Shown: piece after piece, positions 35,251 to 45,857 of the stretch
How positions within the stretch are numbered: the stretch's first letter is position 1
Layout of the letters: each line of letters starts with the position of its first letter
Assembly: GCA_028751875.1 (NCBI GenBank)
Contig: CM054144.1
Span: 22,992,749-23,056,748 of the forward strand
DNA from: Rapana venosa
Lineage: Eukaryota; Mollusca; Gastropoda; Neogastropoda; Muricidae
DNA: 64,000 nucleotides
Direction of reading: 5' to 3'
Notes under the pieces: generated by a model
Told to the model about the DNA's origin: nothing
Database searches by the model: none
The model's input: the letters and a program-made list of their open reading frames with translations, nothing else
Made by a program: the position numbers and the translations under genes

Positions 35251-35499
35251 CAGGCAACGAGGCAAATAGACGGCAAAACTAAGCCTGGCCATGAGGTGGT
35301 TCCCCTGTTGTACTGTCGCAGAGCTTGTGTTGTCTCCATGTATCGGCTGATGCTGGGTAAACCATAGAAACTCTCACGTAAGCAGTTATCTCTTAAAGTA
35401 TCTCAACTATTTGTGTAATGTCTGAAACCTCACTATCGAAATCCTCCTTTGCAAGCCTGTATCTGGAATCCAATGGACCTCAAGAAAAAGGAATCGACT

Positions 35500-35582
35500 T
35501 AAACTCAGAATGAAAAATGACTTTATGATTAATATCTTGAACTGAAACTCAGAATGAAAAATTAATGTATGATTAACATCTC
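35500..35582 (+). repeat. Two-copy tandem duplication, about 40 bp
   Basis: AAACTCAGAATGAAAAAT starts both copies, followed by TATGATTAATATCT in the first and TATGATTAACATCT in the second. Confidence 0.9.
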
Positions 35583-35946
35583 ATTTTTTCAAATTCCACT
35601 GTTGTTGGAACATTTAAACTTTACACACAAAACAATGAAGTAAAACATCATGATAAAACAATTCAAACCGCTTGGAAATTTAAATATGCCATATTCAAAC
35701 TGCCATTAGCGACAGCTCTAGTTAGATAACATGTCAAATCTAAATTGCATGCCCTATACGTCAGTCTAGCCTAATACAACAGAGGGCTATACCAATGTAG
35801 GGCCATTACAAAGTGAATGCTGCGGTGGCACCAGAAGACTGAATGAAGACTTAGCAGAATAACTGTTTTACAGACTCTTCCATTAAGCAATGTCGAAGAG
35901 ACTAAGTCAACTAGGGACATTTCTATCGATTACAGCAATCCATCAA

Positions 35947-35990
35947 TTTATTTATATATATATATTATATATATATATTTATATATTAAT

Positions 35991-36027
<37 letters not shown>
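35947..36027. repeat. (AT)n microsatellite
   Basis: TA dinucleotides with several TTTATA and AATA breaks. Confidence 0.95.
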
Positions 36028-37744
36028 AAATTGGAATGTTATGGCTAAATAAAACATATTTCTTGTTGTATTGTTTCCATACTCATTAGCCAGAATAAAG
36101 TATTCATACATGACAGCATAGCATATATAGCATTATGCTCTTATAAAATAACCCTTTTTCAAAACGCACAAATTAAATTCTTTCGGATAGCTAGTCCTAC
36201 AAGCGCACAGAAGCACGCAAGACAAGAATGTAAACGAAACATCTCTACTATTATCTACGTCTGTACTAACAGACACCACAGCTCTCAAGAGACAAATTCA
36301 ATCTTTTGGTGATTCTTTCGATTGATAGAATCTTTCATGCAGAAAGTTTTGTTTTTGTTGTTGTGGTGGTGGTGGGGGTGGTGTCATATGTTAAATTTCT
36401 GAGGAAAACGTGTTGTTAGGCATTATATAATACCTGCTGCAGACTGTCAAGAGGTTAGGACAGGCATCTTGTTATAACAGTACATGAAGCCTCTCAAGCA
36501 AAGAAACATAAAACACATGCTGTGCTTGTGAAAAGACAATGCAAAATAACCTGTTATCGATAATTTGTCATGTGTTGCTGTATTATTTCTGTATACCCTT
36601 TAAGAAAGTCTTCAGCCTACGAGGCTGACAGACTGCTGTGAGTTTGTAACGCGCCAACTACTGAGCTAATCCCTGTTGTCTCTTGGCCTCCATATAACTT
36701 GACTGAAATAACATGTTAAACATTTATTTCCTTTCTTTCTTTATCTTTTTTCCTCATTTACTCTGTTTATTCGTACTCTTGTTATTCGTTTTTATACCTT
36801 AAAATGAAATGCCAGGTAGATATACATGAGTTGTTGTTGTTTTTTTAACTTGTTTACAACACAGTGTAACGGCAGAAAGGTGAAGAATACATTTATGTCA
36901 TCATATATCAAACTTCTTTTTTTTTAAAGGATGGTTTCTTGTGATAATGGCATGATTTTTTCAACTACAAATTTAGACATTCACTTGTGACTGGTAGCGG
37001 GGTACACTATAGTCATGTCACTTGTTGTTGCTTGAAATATATTTATCTTCCATCTGTTTTCTTTCCGAACCTGCATCTGTTGAAAAAAACCACATGTCAA
37101 TTCTACCCGCGTTATCCTAGGTACCCTCGCCATCCACACCCAAGAACCAATCTTAGAACAAGCCTCTTGCTCGAAACATGAACCAATCTACTGCTTTCTA
37201 GAACGTTCTTTCAATGCGCGCCATTTGATCAACAAGTCAACGTCAACCTGTAGTCAATTTATGATAACTATCACCCCCAAGTGTCTTTCACTGGCAAGCC
37301 ACAAAGAGCGTAAATCACTGCTTCACAAACAGGACATATTGAGCTAATTGTCAGCCTGGCTTTATCGGCGTCACTCTTTGACATTTATGCTTTTCTTGAC
37401 AACTGACAGGTATGCGATACAGTTAAAAGCAGACTCGGCATACGGATCCTAGAGTCAACCTCAGTTGATGCAAAAGTCATCTGTCGGTCTGAAATTTAGA
37501 GGAGCTTGGCAGCGGTGTACTTAATGGCTTCTTGTCATATCTTGGTAAATACACGATACAGTTACCCACCTACGTATTTATTCCGTCCTGTCGAAAACAG
37601 CTGATCAGAGTCATGTAGGATTTTGGAGACACCTAGATTAAGTATCATCAGTTGGTATTCTATGTTGTTTATTAGTGAATCAATCAAACAATAAATTAAT
37701 GTTTCTTCCACTTTTTTTTCTTTCTGTGTCTGTCAGCCCATATC

Positions 37745-37956
<212 letters not shown>

Positions 37957-38029
37957 TGACAATGACAAAATCGTCGTGTCTATCTAGTTATTTAGATAAA
38001 TATTTAGATAGACAAGACAATGACAGTTG

Positions 38030-38349
38030 TCAGTGTCTGTCTGTCTAGCTATCAACCTGTCTATTTATCTATCCATCCATCTATCTTTTCGTCTGGCCAT
38101 GTCCGTCCATGCCTATCTTCCTATTCTCCTTTCTGTCTGTTTGCCTGCCCCAATCTGTTTTGCCTGTCCATTTACGTCTGTCTGTCTGTCTGTCTGGATG
38201 GTTGGATGGATGGATGGATGGATGGATGGACGGATGTATGTATGTATGTATGTATGTATGTATGTATGTATGTATACATGAATGGATGGATGGATGGATG
38301 GATGGATGGATGGATGGATGGATGAATGGATGGATGAATGGATATACAG

Positions 38350-38391
<42 letters not shown>

Positions 38392-38400
38392 AGAAAGAGA
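38030..38400 (+). repeat. (CTGT)n, (TGGA)n, (TATG)n, (TGGA)n, (TA)n array
   Basis: TGGA units at 38200-38230, TATG at 38235-38270, TGGA again at 38280-38340, then a pure TA run at 38353-38388. Trp-Met-Asp-Gly and Ile-Tyr frames are array translations. Confidence 0.95.
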
Positions 38401-38650
38401 GAGAAAAAGAGGATGTGTGTGTATGATTGTCAGTGTGTGTACTTTTGCCGTTATATAAACAATGCACTACAAGGTTGTCCTTGCAGTACAGTTGTCAGTG
38501 AGGTGATGAGGAAGGCCCTGGTCTTCCTGCCTTGACCAGAAGAGTGATGTGTCATCAGGTCAGCCAACACGGTTATGAGCAGCGAGACAATCGTGTGAAC
38601 CTACTTTCTGCCTGGTTACGTCCGTTCCTAAGTGGAAGATGAAAGGCGCC
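38401..38650. other. Spacer
   Basis: GA/GT patch, then about 200 nt of mixed sequence. No gene recognised. Confidence 0.4.
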
Positions 38651-38654
38651 TGTG

Positions 38655-38896
38655 CGTGTGTGTGTGAGTGTGGGGTGGGGTGGTAGTAGTGGTGGTGTGG
38701 GTAGTGGTGGTGGGGTGGTGGTGGTGGTGGTGGTGGTTGTGTGGTGTGTATGTGTGTGTGTGAGTGTGTGTGTGTGAGAGTGTGTGTGTGTGTGTGTGTG
38801 TGTGTGAGTGTGTGTGTGTGTGTGTGTCTGTGTGTGTGTGTGTGTGTGTGTATGTGTTGTGTGTGTGTTGTGAGTGGGGATGTGTGTGTGTGTTTG
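38655..38896 (+). repeat. (GGT)n and (GT)n array
   Basis: GGT words at 38671-38745, then GT with GAGTG and CTG breaks to 38896. Confidence 0.95.
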
Positions 38897-39122
38897 ATTT
38901 CATTTTACGTCTCTTCACTAGATGTGATGTTAGACACAGAAAGTTCAGAGGTGAAGGAGGGATATCTGGGAGTTGGGTAAGGGGTTAATTTACTAAATCT
39001 ACAATAAACAAGTAAGAAAATGTAAATCTAAAGTGATTCCTAAGTACAGAACAGTAAAATCCCAATTTCTAACAGAATGTTACCAGTAAACAAAGAAACA
39101 ATATTTTTAACTATCATCATCA

Positions 39123-39353
39123 TCAGACCCGTGACCTTGGCGGTCGTGGGGGAGACACGAAAGACGATGCCGTGGTAACCCTCCTCCATCCATCTCGGTC
39201 CTCGGCTCTGCGCAGTAGTGCCGAGTCATTCATCCTGGTCCATTCTCTGATGTTGTCCATCCATGACTTGTTCCCCTCTTTCTGCCACCTTCGAGTGTTC
39301 CCTGCAGTACTGTTTTTGGCAGAGTGTTGTGGCGGGTGACGTGGCCGAACCAT
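39123..39353 (-). pseudogene. LINE ORF C-terminal end in shifted frame
   Basis: KSWMDNIREWTRMNDSALL followed by RRAEDRDGWRRV is the type of basic, Trp-containing ending that RTE-like polyproteins carry after WFGHV. It overlaps the end of the 39230-41278 frame in a different phase, which shows a single indel near 39290. The stop at 39123 lies directly before the TGA-repeat tail. Confidence 0.7.
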
Positions 39354-41278
39354 GTCAGCTTTTTCTTCTTGACGATGGTGAGAAGGGGTTCCTGTGGACC
39401 TGCCAGCCGTGTTATTTGACTCTTGACAAATTCATTGGTCTTTCGTTCTCTCCAGGATATGCCCAGTAGTTTTCTATGGCATTTTGTTTCGAATGACTGA
39501 ATTCGCTTTGCTGTTTCAGCAGTCAATGTCCAGGTTTCACTTCCGTACAGCAGGATCGACTGAATTAGGGCTTTGTAGAGCTTTAGTTTGATTGGGAAAC
39601 TGATCTCTTTACTTTTCCATATGGTGGTGAGTTTTGTCATGGAAGATGTTGCCATGGCTATTCTGACTTTGATTTCTGTCGTCGATCGCCCATCCTTTGT
39701 GAGTGTAGCGCCAAGGTATTTAAAAGCGTCTACCTCCTCCCGTTGTTGGCCGTTCATGTAAATTTTAGCAGTGGCGTTGCTCGTGCTGTTCACAAGTACT
39801 TCACTTTTCTCCGAGCTCACCTCCATCCCATATGCTCCGGCTCTGTTCTCAAGTCTGGTCGTAAGATCTTGCAGCTCTGTGTTACTTCCGCCCATGAGGT
39901 CAATGTCATCGGCAAACCGTAAGTTGTTGAGGGGTCTGCCGCCAATGGAGATGGTAGAGTGGAAGTCATGGAGGGTCTCTCTCATAATGTTTTCCAAGAA
40001 CAGATTAAACAGGACTGGAGATAACAGGCATCCTTGTCGGACCCCAACTGTGGTTTTGAAGAAGTCTCCGACCTGATTGTTCAGAAGGACTGCACTGCTT
40101 GCGGTGTTGTATAGTGCTTGAATGGTTTGCACTAGTCCTTCTTCAATGCCAAACATTCTGAGGACCTGCCACAGGCCTTCGTGCCATACTCTGTCGAAAG
40201 CCTTCTTGAAGTCGATGAAGTTGTGGAACAGGTCTCTCTGATGTTGAAGATGTTTTTCCATCAGGATGTGGCAGTTAAAAATCTGTTCGATTGTGCTCCT
40301 GCCTGCCCTGAACCCAGCTTGTTCCTCTGCAAGGTGTTCTTCTGCCTCCTTCTTGAGTCGATTCAAAATAACTTTGAGCATGATCTTGCTGGCGTGGCTG
40401 ATGAGGCTGATTGTTCTATAGTTTTGGCATTGGCGTAAATTCGCCTTCTTGGGCAGGGGTATGATGAGTGATTGTGTCCATTCTGTTGGCCACTGTTTTG
40501 TCTCCCAAATCTTCTGACAGATAGCTGTAACATATATGATGACTGTTTCGCCACCATGCTTGAGCAGCTCTGCTGGTATATTGTCTGCTCCTGGGGACTT
40601 TCCTACTGGTAAGCTGCGGATGGCTTCTTCCACTTCTTCCCTCAGTATAGGTAATGGCGAGGGTACTCTTGATGTTGCTGCTTTCTCTTCTATTATGCTC
40701 TTGTCAGGTTGTATTGGGTAGTTGTACAGTTCTTGACAGTATTCAGACCACCTGTTCAATGCAGCTGAGCTTTCTGTGAGGAGGTTTCCGGAGCTGTCTT
40801 CAATAACTGATGATTTGGTTTGAAGTGGTTTTGTGAGTTTCTTCAGGGTGTCGTATGCCTTTTTACTGTTGCCCACTTTCATGCTTTTTTCGATCTCATC
40901 ACATTGATCACTGATCCACTTCTCTCTGGCCTTTAACATTGACTTCTTCACGAGATTGTTGGCCTCCCGGTATTCTTTAGGGTTGGAAGACCTGGTTGGT
41001 TTCAGTGCTCTTCTTGTATCGCAGAGGTCCAAGATGTCATTGGTAGTCCATGGCTGGTGTTTATTCCTCTGACGACCGAGTACCTCCTCTGCTGTTTCTC
41101 GGACTGCCTCATTAAAGTTGTTGGTGAGGTCATTGATGTCATTGTCCAGGAGGGTTAATGCCGCAAAACGTCCGCCAAGCTTAGCTTGGAAGATCTCCTC
41201 GACATCTGGATCTTTCAGTTTGTCCACGTCAAATTTGATACGTGGGTTTGCAGGCTGTTTGTTTTTCTTCAGCTTCAT
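39230..41278 (-). pseudogene. LINE reverse transcriptase frame (682 codons)
   Basis: Encodes the reverse transcriptase of an RTE-like LINE, which copies element RNA at a nicked target site. Visible motifs: SPGADNIPAELL (residues 228-239), FRAGRST (323-329), motif A FIDFKKAFDRVW (354-365, catalytic Asp 356), GVRQGCLLSPVLFN (412-425), FADD (455-458, both catalytic Asp present, Phe in place of the commoner Tyr), YLGATLTKDG (521-530), LLYGSETWTL (576-585), HRKLLGISWRER (601-612) and WFGHV (643-647). The listed start is the first Met only. The frame is open upstream to about 41664 and there encodes the second half of the endonuclease, so Met 1 is not the natural start. The end is premature: near residue 665 the frame shifts into GTSHGWTT, while the family-like ending continues in the overlapping frame at 39123-39353. 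Confidence 0.85.
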
Positions 41279-41665
41279 TTTGAATACCAGCAGGACAAGG
41301 TCGTGGTCGCTGCCTACGTCAGCTCCAGGGTAGGTTCTTGTTCTGGCTCTGTTGATGCTGGATTTGAAGCGCCGTGGTGTTAAGATAAAGTCTATTTGGT
41401 TATGGATCTTGCCGTTTGGCGCATGCCAGGTTGTCCTCCTTGACTGCTTGTGGGGATAGAGGGTATTGGCAATGGTAAGTCTGTGGGTGCAGGCAAACTC
41501 CAGCAGACGTAGTCCCCTGTCGTTGGTCTCTCCAGTTCCAAACTGACCAACTGTTCCGGCCCATTGGTTGTAAGAGTCAGGACCTACTTTGGCGTTAAAA
41601 TCCCCTTGGATGATGATGATGTCCTTCTTGGGTATTTTCGTAATGGTCTCTTCAAGATCTCATAA
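41279..41665 (-). pseudogene. LINE endonuclease, C-terminal half
   Basis: In frame with the reverse transcriptase below it and open from about 41664. It contains QGDFNAKVG (41582-41608), QIDFIL, and GSDHDLVL (around 41294-41314), the late motifs of apurinic-type (EEP) endonucleases, with the catalytic Asp-Asn and Ser-Asp-His residues intact. It is separated from the N-terminal half by a frameshift around 41655-41670, where the upstream frame runs into a stop after EEVEEFMRS. Confidence 0.75.
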
Positions 41666-41691
41666 ATTCTTCTACTTCTTCATCTGCATGG

Positions 41692-42147
41692 TCAGATGAT
41701 GGTGGATAGATTTGTATGATGGTGATGTTCTTGGGCTTGGCCGACACCCGGATGCTGATAATCCTGCTGGAAGCCGGTGTACAGCATGATAATGCACCCC
41801 ACTACTTCCTTTCTGACAATAAATGCCACTCCATGTTGGTGATGTTTCTCTTGGCCACTGTACCAGATCTTGTTGCCTTCTTCAGTCAGTGTCTCACCAA
41901 ATCCTGTCCATCTCACTTTTCCTAGTCCAATAATGTCCCATTTATAGCGGCTAAGCTCATACTCTAGTTCTTTGATTTTTCCGCACTGGTAGAGTGTACG
42001 GACGTTCCATGTACCAATGGTGATTTGTTCTCTAGGGAGCTTAAGTAGTGTTTTAACTCCAGTAGATGACTTGTCACTTCCACCCTGGTGTTGATCAATG
42101 GAAAGCGCGGTCGTTGGTAACCCGGGCCTCGACCGATCCGGTATCAT
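41692..42147 (-). pseudogene. LINE endonuclease, N-terminal half, with Glu-to-Lys change
   Basis: A 151-codon frame with GTWNVRTL (residues 45-52) and DIIGLGKVRWTGFGE (71-85). The established family pattern has Glu where Lys 77 stands; this Glu binds the catalytic metal. The codon is AAA, one G-to-A change from GAA. After about residue 119 the frame becomes nonsense (CIIMLYTGFQQDY and a His run), while the continuing endonuclease (SAKPKNITIIQIY) is readable in another frame, so a frameshift lies near 41790. The domain is broken by this frameshift and the one near 41660. Confidence 0.75.
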
Positions 42148-42360
42148 TTTGGCTTTGCATTTTGTCTTTCATGTTTTTTCTGTGGGCTTAGGATATTCCT
42201 TGGTGGCGCCAATCTCCTCTCCAAGTCTCCATATGTTTTGGGTTTTTTCTATTGGGGTTTCCTCCCCCACATGCGACAGGTTGTACTGGGTTACATGGAT
42301 ACCAGTAGCAGTAACAGAGAACTTCTCTGACCGACCTAACCAGCAAGAAATGATATAGTC

Positions 42361-42885
42361 CACAGATGGATAGTGTCTTTAGAGTCCATAATAATCATAA
42401 CAATGAACCAATTGGACTTTGCAATAGCGATTTGAAAAAGATAGATCTCTGTAAAAGATCACTGAAAATCAACGATGACGATGATGAAGTAAGAACAGGT
42501 ATAAAGCTTTTTGGCATGCTGCGTATCGAGATATGATCGACAGTTACACTATGGCCACCTATACAAGAGACATGCCCAAACTATTTTGTCTTAAAACAGT
42601 TCAGTTTCAATCGGCAAGCTAGAGAAACATTCTGTTTTATACGGTAAGAAACAGTTTCATGTCTTTTAACTAAAGACTCAAATTTTATCATTTTTTCATA
42701 TACATCTCGACAACCAAGTCTTTCTCACACTGGAATAACGTTTGCTGGTTTTTTTGAACGATGTGATAGCATTCTTGTAGTGACAGATGGCGCTTTAAAC
42801 TGGACACATGTATAAATCTTGTTGCCCCTTTTTTTCGCTAAAATCTCAACTTTTTCATAGTAACATATAACAGAATGAGATGGAA
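42361..42885. other. Single-copy spacer 5' of the LINE
   Basis: Mixed AT-rich sequence without recognised features. Confidence 0.4.
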
Positions 42886-42889
42886 TGTG

Positions 42890-42930
<41 letters not shown>

Positions 42931-42972
42931 GTGTGTGTGTGTGTGTGGTGTTGTGTGTGGTGTGTGTGTGTG

Positions 42973-43003
<31 letters not shown>

Positions 43004-43124
43004 GGGGGGGGGCTGAGTGTGTATTGTCTGTGTGTTGTGTGAAAGAGTGTGGTATATGTGTGTGCTTGTGTGTGTGTGTGTGTGTGTGTGTGTGCATTGT
43101 GTGTGTGTGTGTGGTGTGTGTGTG

Positions 43125-43186
<62 letters not shown>
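42886..43186 (+). repeat. (GT)n array, about 300 bp
   Basis: GT with TGG and TTG breaks, a poly-G island at 43002-43012, and a final pure run at 43130-43186. Confidence 0.95.
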
Positions 43187-43187
<1 letters not shown>

Positions 43188-43553
43188 CTCCACACCTCAT
43201 AGTATACTGAATATCATGCAACGTCAGTCAAATAAAATGAAATTAAAATCGATCCTTTCTCTTCCATCGTTGTACTATGCTAGCACTGTCAAGTCATATC
43301 TTACAATTGTACAAGTATAAAACATTGAGCTAATCATGAATCTCACCCCATACGTTTCACTCTTTGACCTTTGTGTGTCGTTGACAGATGACGGGGGAGT
43401 TGGAATATTGACAAGGACAGACTTGACGTCTTAATTGAGGTAGCCTCTGTTCAGTTACAAGCTCGTTAGTCACTGAAACCATCTGATTATTTTAAGCAGA
43501 GCCAGTCAGTCGCATGTTGCCGAGTGTCAACGACTCCCCGTCAATTGTGCAAG
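43187..43553. other. Single-copy spacer
   Basis: Contains a stretch (43322-43392: ATTGAGCTAAT, TCACTCTTTGAC, TTGACAGATGAC) that resembles 37345-37412, so a weak old duplicate may be present. No gene recognised. Confidence 0.4.
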
Positions 43554-43556
43554 ACA

Positions 43557-43830
43557 GTTCTCATCTCATCTCATCTCATCTGTTCCCATGAACCCCTCCG
43601 GGGTCGTAGGGGCACTGCAGTGATGAACGTTGCACAAGTCTGCTCCGCTTATGGCGGTTGTGTGCAAGTGCCTGGGTAGTGGAAGGACAGTTGCTGTTCA
43701 GAAAAGGGGGAGGGCCAAGCAGAATATGTGCTGTGTCTCACTCCTGACACCTGGGAATCTCTGAGGGACTGTAGGTACACACTGGATGACAGGTGTGCCT
43801 GTATGACCTGTTTCCAGGTACCCCGTTATG
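43557..43830 (-). mobile_element. Putative LINE 3' end with (GATGA)n tail
   Basis: On the minus strand: a non-coding stretch with ACCCCGGAGGGGTTCATGGG followed by AACAGATGAGATGAGATGAG, a pentanucleotide tail (43560-43580 on the plus strand as TCATC units). This layout is that of a 5'-truncated LINE 3' UTR. No coding part remains. Confidence 0.55.
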
Positions 43831-44492
43831 TATAAGTAGCCATGCACCGAATGCAGAGACTTTTTCTCCTTTTATTGAGAGTACAGGCTGTTATGTTAAG
43901 AGTTTGACGTGGATGAACACAACTTCAGCATAGTATTTCAAAGCATATCAACGTTGCGATGTTGGCATTGACATCCCTAAATCATTGTGCTTTTGGCATG
44001 AAAAGGGTTTCTTGACAGAGATCTTTGACTATCTGCAAACCCATTTGATTTATTTTGAGATTAGCTGATAGTAACAAAACTGAAACTCGTTCCTTCTTCC
44101 CAGTGTGCCTGGGGTAAAGAAAACCAGACTGGTGATCGCATCCTTCAGAGGTGCACGCTATTCAGCGACCTGAGAAAGATTGTGTGGCTGACAGAAATAA
44201 CCCTGCAAACCAAGCTGTACTGCCCACGAGAGGAGTTGGAAAGGACTTGCCACTATTTCTCCTAAACACATTTCACGGTATAAAAAGCGAACGGGAGAAA
44301 AAAGAGAAAGATTCAGATGTGAAAGCAAAGAAATCTCTGTTCTCACTAATATGTACTTGCTTACCAAGTACGGTTTTGGATATGTCTCGTAAAATCAAGC
44401 CTTTAGAAGAGTTTAGTGCTGTTTTCAGACGAAGGTTGATTTGTCATCGGCAACAAAGGAATAATATAAAGAAAAATCAATGATAATTATAG
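43831..44492. other. Single-copy DNA with an unassigned frame
   Basis: A plus-strand frame at 44151-44483 (110 codons) has ordinary amino-acid composition, basic towards its end, but no domain I recognise and no splice context. Not called as a gene. Confidence 0.35.
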
Positions 44493-44992
44493 NNNNNNNN
44501 NNNNNNNNNNNNNNNNNNNNNNNNNNNNNNNNNNNNNNNNNNNNNNNNNNNNNNNNNNNNNNNNNNNNNNNNNNNNNNNNNNNNNNNNNNNNNNNNNNNN
44601 NNNNNNNNNNNNNNNNNNNNNNNNNNNNNNNNNNNNNNNNNNNNNNNNNNNNNNNNNNNNNNNNNNNNNNNNNNNNNNNNNNNNNNNNNNNNNNNNNNNN
44701 NNNNNNNNNNNNNNNNNNNNNNNNNNNNNNNNNNNNNNNNNNNNNNNNNNNNNNNNNNNNNNNNNNNNNNNNNNNNNNNNNNNNNNNNNNNNNNNNNNNN
44801 NNNNNNNNNNNNNNNNNNNNNNNNNNNNNNNNNNNNNNNNNNNNNNNNNNNNNNNNNNNNNNNNNNNNNNNNNNNNNNNNNNNNNNNNNNNNNNNNNNNN
44901 NNNNNNNNNNNNNNNNNNNNNNNNNNNNNNNNNNNNNNNNNNNNNNNNNNNNNNNNNNNNNNNNNNNNNNNNNNNNNNNNNNNNNNNNNNNN
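44493..44992. other. Assembly gap, 500 N
   Basis: Exactly 500 undetermined bases, again a placeholder. It cuts the LINE at 44993-45680. The frames reported across it end in undetermined residues. Confidence 1.
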
Positions 44993-45335
44993 TTTTTTGA
45001 CCATGTGTACAGACTGGGTAGTGGTCGCTACAGTTGTGTACAGGGACACAAGTTTCTATGATGTTTTTAGGGTCTGATACATAGATGTGATCAATGATTG
45101 TGTTAGAATTTGATGTGACTCTTGTGGGTGAAGTTACTAATTGGTGAAGATTGAATGAGTTAATAACTTGGGTCCATTGGTTGTTTACTTTTGCTAGGTC
45201 AATATTAAAATCACCTAGTAAGATAATTTCCCTAGATTCTAATAGGACTACGTTCATCATGGAGTCAAACTTGTCTATCCAATTTTTTCTTTCTGTTGGA
45301 TTTCTGTAGCAGAACCCCATTATAATAGGCGCTGC
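44993..45335 (-). pseudogene. LINE endonuclease, C-terminal part
   Basis: Picks up where the frame above fails: MGFCYRNPTERKNWIDKF, then ILLGDFNIDL (33-42), TSPTRVTSNSNTIIDHIYVSD (63-83) and CSDHYPV (97-103). All late endonuclease motifs look intact. The phase change lies in a run of A at about 45335-45342, a typical place for a one-base indel, which could also be a sequencing error. The frame enters the N gap after HGQK. Confidence 0.75.
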
Positions 45336-45675
45336 ACCTTTTTATAGCTACTTCGATCCAGATGGATTCTACTTCATAACGTTCAAGATGGAAAAGACGT
45401 TTGAACGTTACAGACTCACTAATATAGATTAAGAGACCTGTTTCTTTGGGCTTTTGCGGATCTTTTCGCATGATTTTATATCCTGGAATGGAAATGTCAG
45501 TGTTGGTTATGTGTTCTGTAAGTCTTGACTCGGAAAGACCTAGTATATGAAATGGTTTGCCTTGGTTTGTGATGAGTCTTGTTATATCTTCGATTTTATT
45601 GACTGCATGGTTTATATTTAGGTGGCAAATTCGTAAGCCATCCTTGGAGGGCCATGAATTGTGTCTTGAATACAT
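45320..45675 (-). pseudogene. LINE endonuclease, N-terminal part
   Basis: Contains HLNINH (residues 18-23), FHILGLSESRL (42-52; the metal-binding Glu 49 is present) and a Gly-rich LLIYISES block (81-88). Useful similarity ends near residue 112 (EVAIK), after which the frame (KRCSAYYNGVLLQ) is out of phase and stops at 45265. Cleavage of target DNA would be its role in an intact element. Confidence 0.75.
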
Positions 45676-45680
45676 CTATT

Positions 45681-45857
45681 AAAGTTAGTTTTGTGAGGAA
45701 AGTATTAATGTGTACAAGAATGGTGAAGATAAGGAAGAAAAGAGAGACAATGAATAATAATAATAATAGGGGGGGGGGGGAGTGAATACTTGATAGGGGT
45801 ATAGTGGTGGAAGGGTGAAGAGAGGAGTAAAATCAATTACCACTCTGTAGGGGAGAG
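45681..45857. other. Spacer with poly-G and (AAT)n
   Basis: AAT triplets, then a run of 11 G (45769-45780), then mixed sequence up to the F1 unit. Confidence 0.45.

Larger units (their letters stand above)
35251..37743. other. Single-copy AT-rich DNA
   Basis: About 2.5 kb without a recognisable gene or dispersed repeat. It contains an (AT)n array (35947-36027) and a tandem duplication of about 40 nt (35500-35541 and 35544-35582). Probably intergenic or intronic. Confidence 0.5.
39112..42360 (-). mobile_element. RTE-like non-LTR retrotransposon (LINE), about 3.2 kb, defective
   Basis: A LINE with the gene order of a single endonuclease-reverse transcriptase polyprotein and a 3' end in short (TGA)n repeats (plus strand 39115-39124), the kind of microsatellite tail typical of RTE-type elements. 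From 5' to 3' on the minus strand: short 5' region, endonuclease N-terminal part (41692-42147), endonuclease C-terminal part (about 41290-41665), reverse transcriptase (39230-41278) and a C-terminal extension in another frame (39123-39353). At least three frame breaks and one active-site change make it inactive. The 5' boundary is approximate. Clade assignment rests on recognised motif style. Confidence 0.85.
44993..45680 (-). mobile_element. Jockey/CR1-like LINE, endonuclease part only
   Basis: The 5' coding part of a non-LTR retrotransposon, truncated at its 3' side by the gap. The endonuclease motifs occur in order over two overlapping frames (see the two entries below). No reverse transcriptase is visible on the far side of the gap, so either it lies in the missing sequence or the element is broken. 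Different family from the element at 39112-42360, judging by its motif spelling. Confidence 0.75.

Noticed and set aside
44151..44483. 110-codon frame as a host exon
   Set aside because: Normal composition, but no homology I can recognise, no repeated copy and no convincing splice sites. Left as unassigned.
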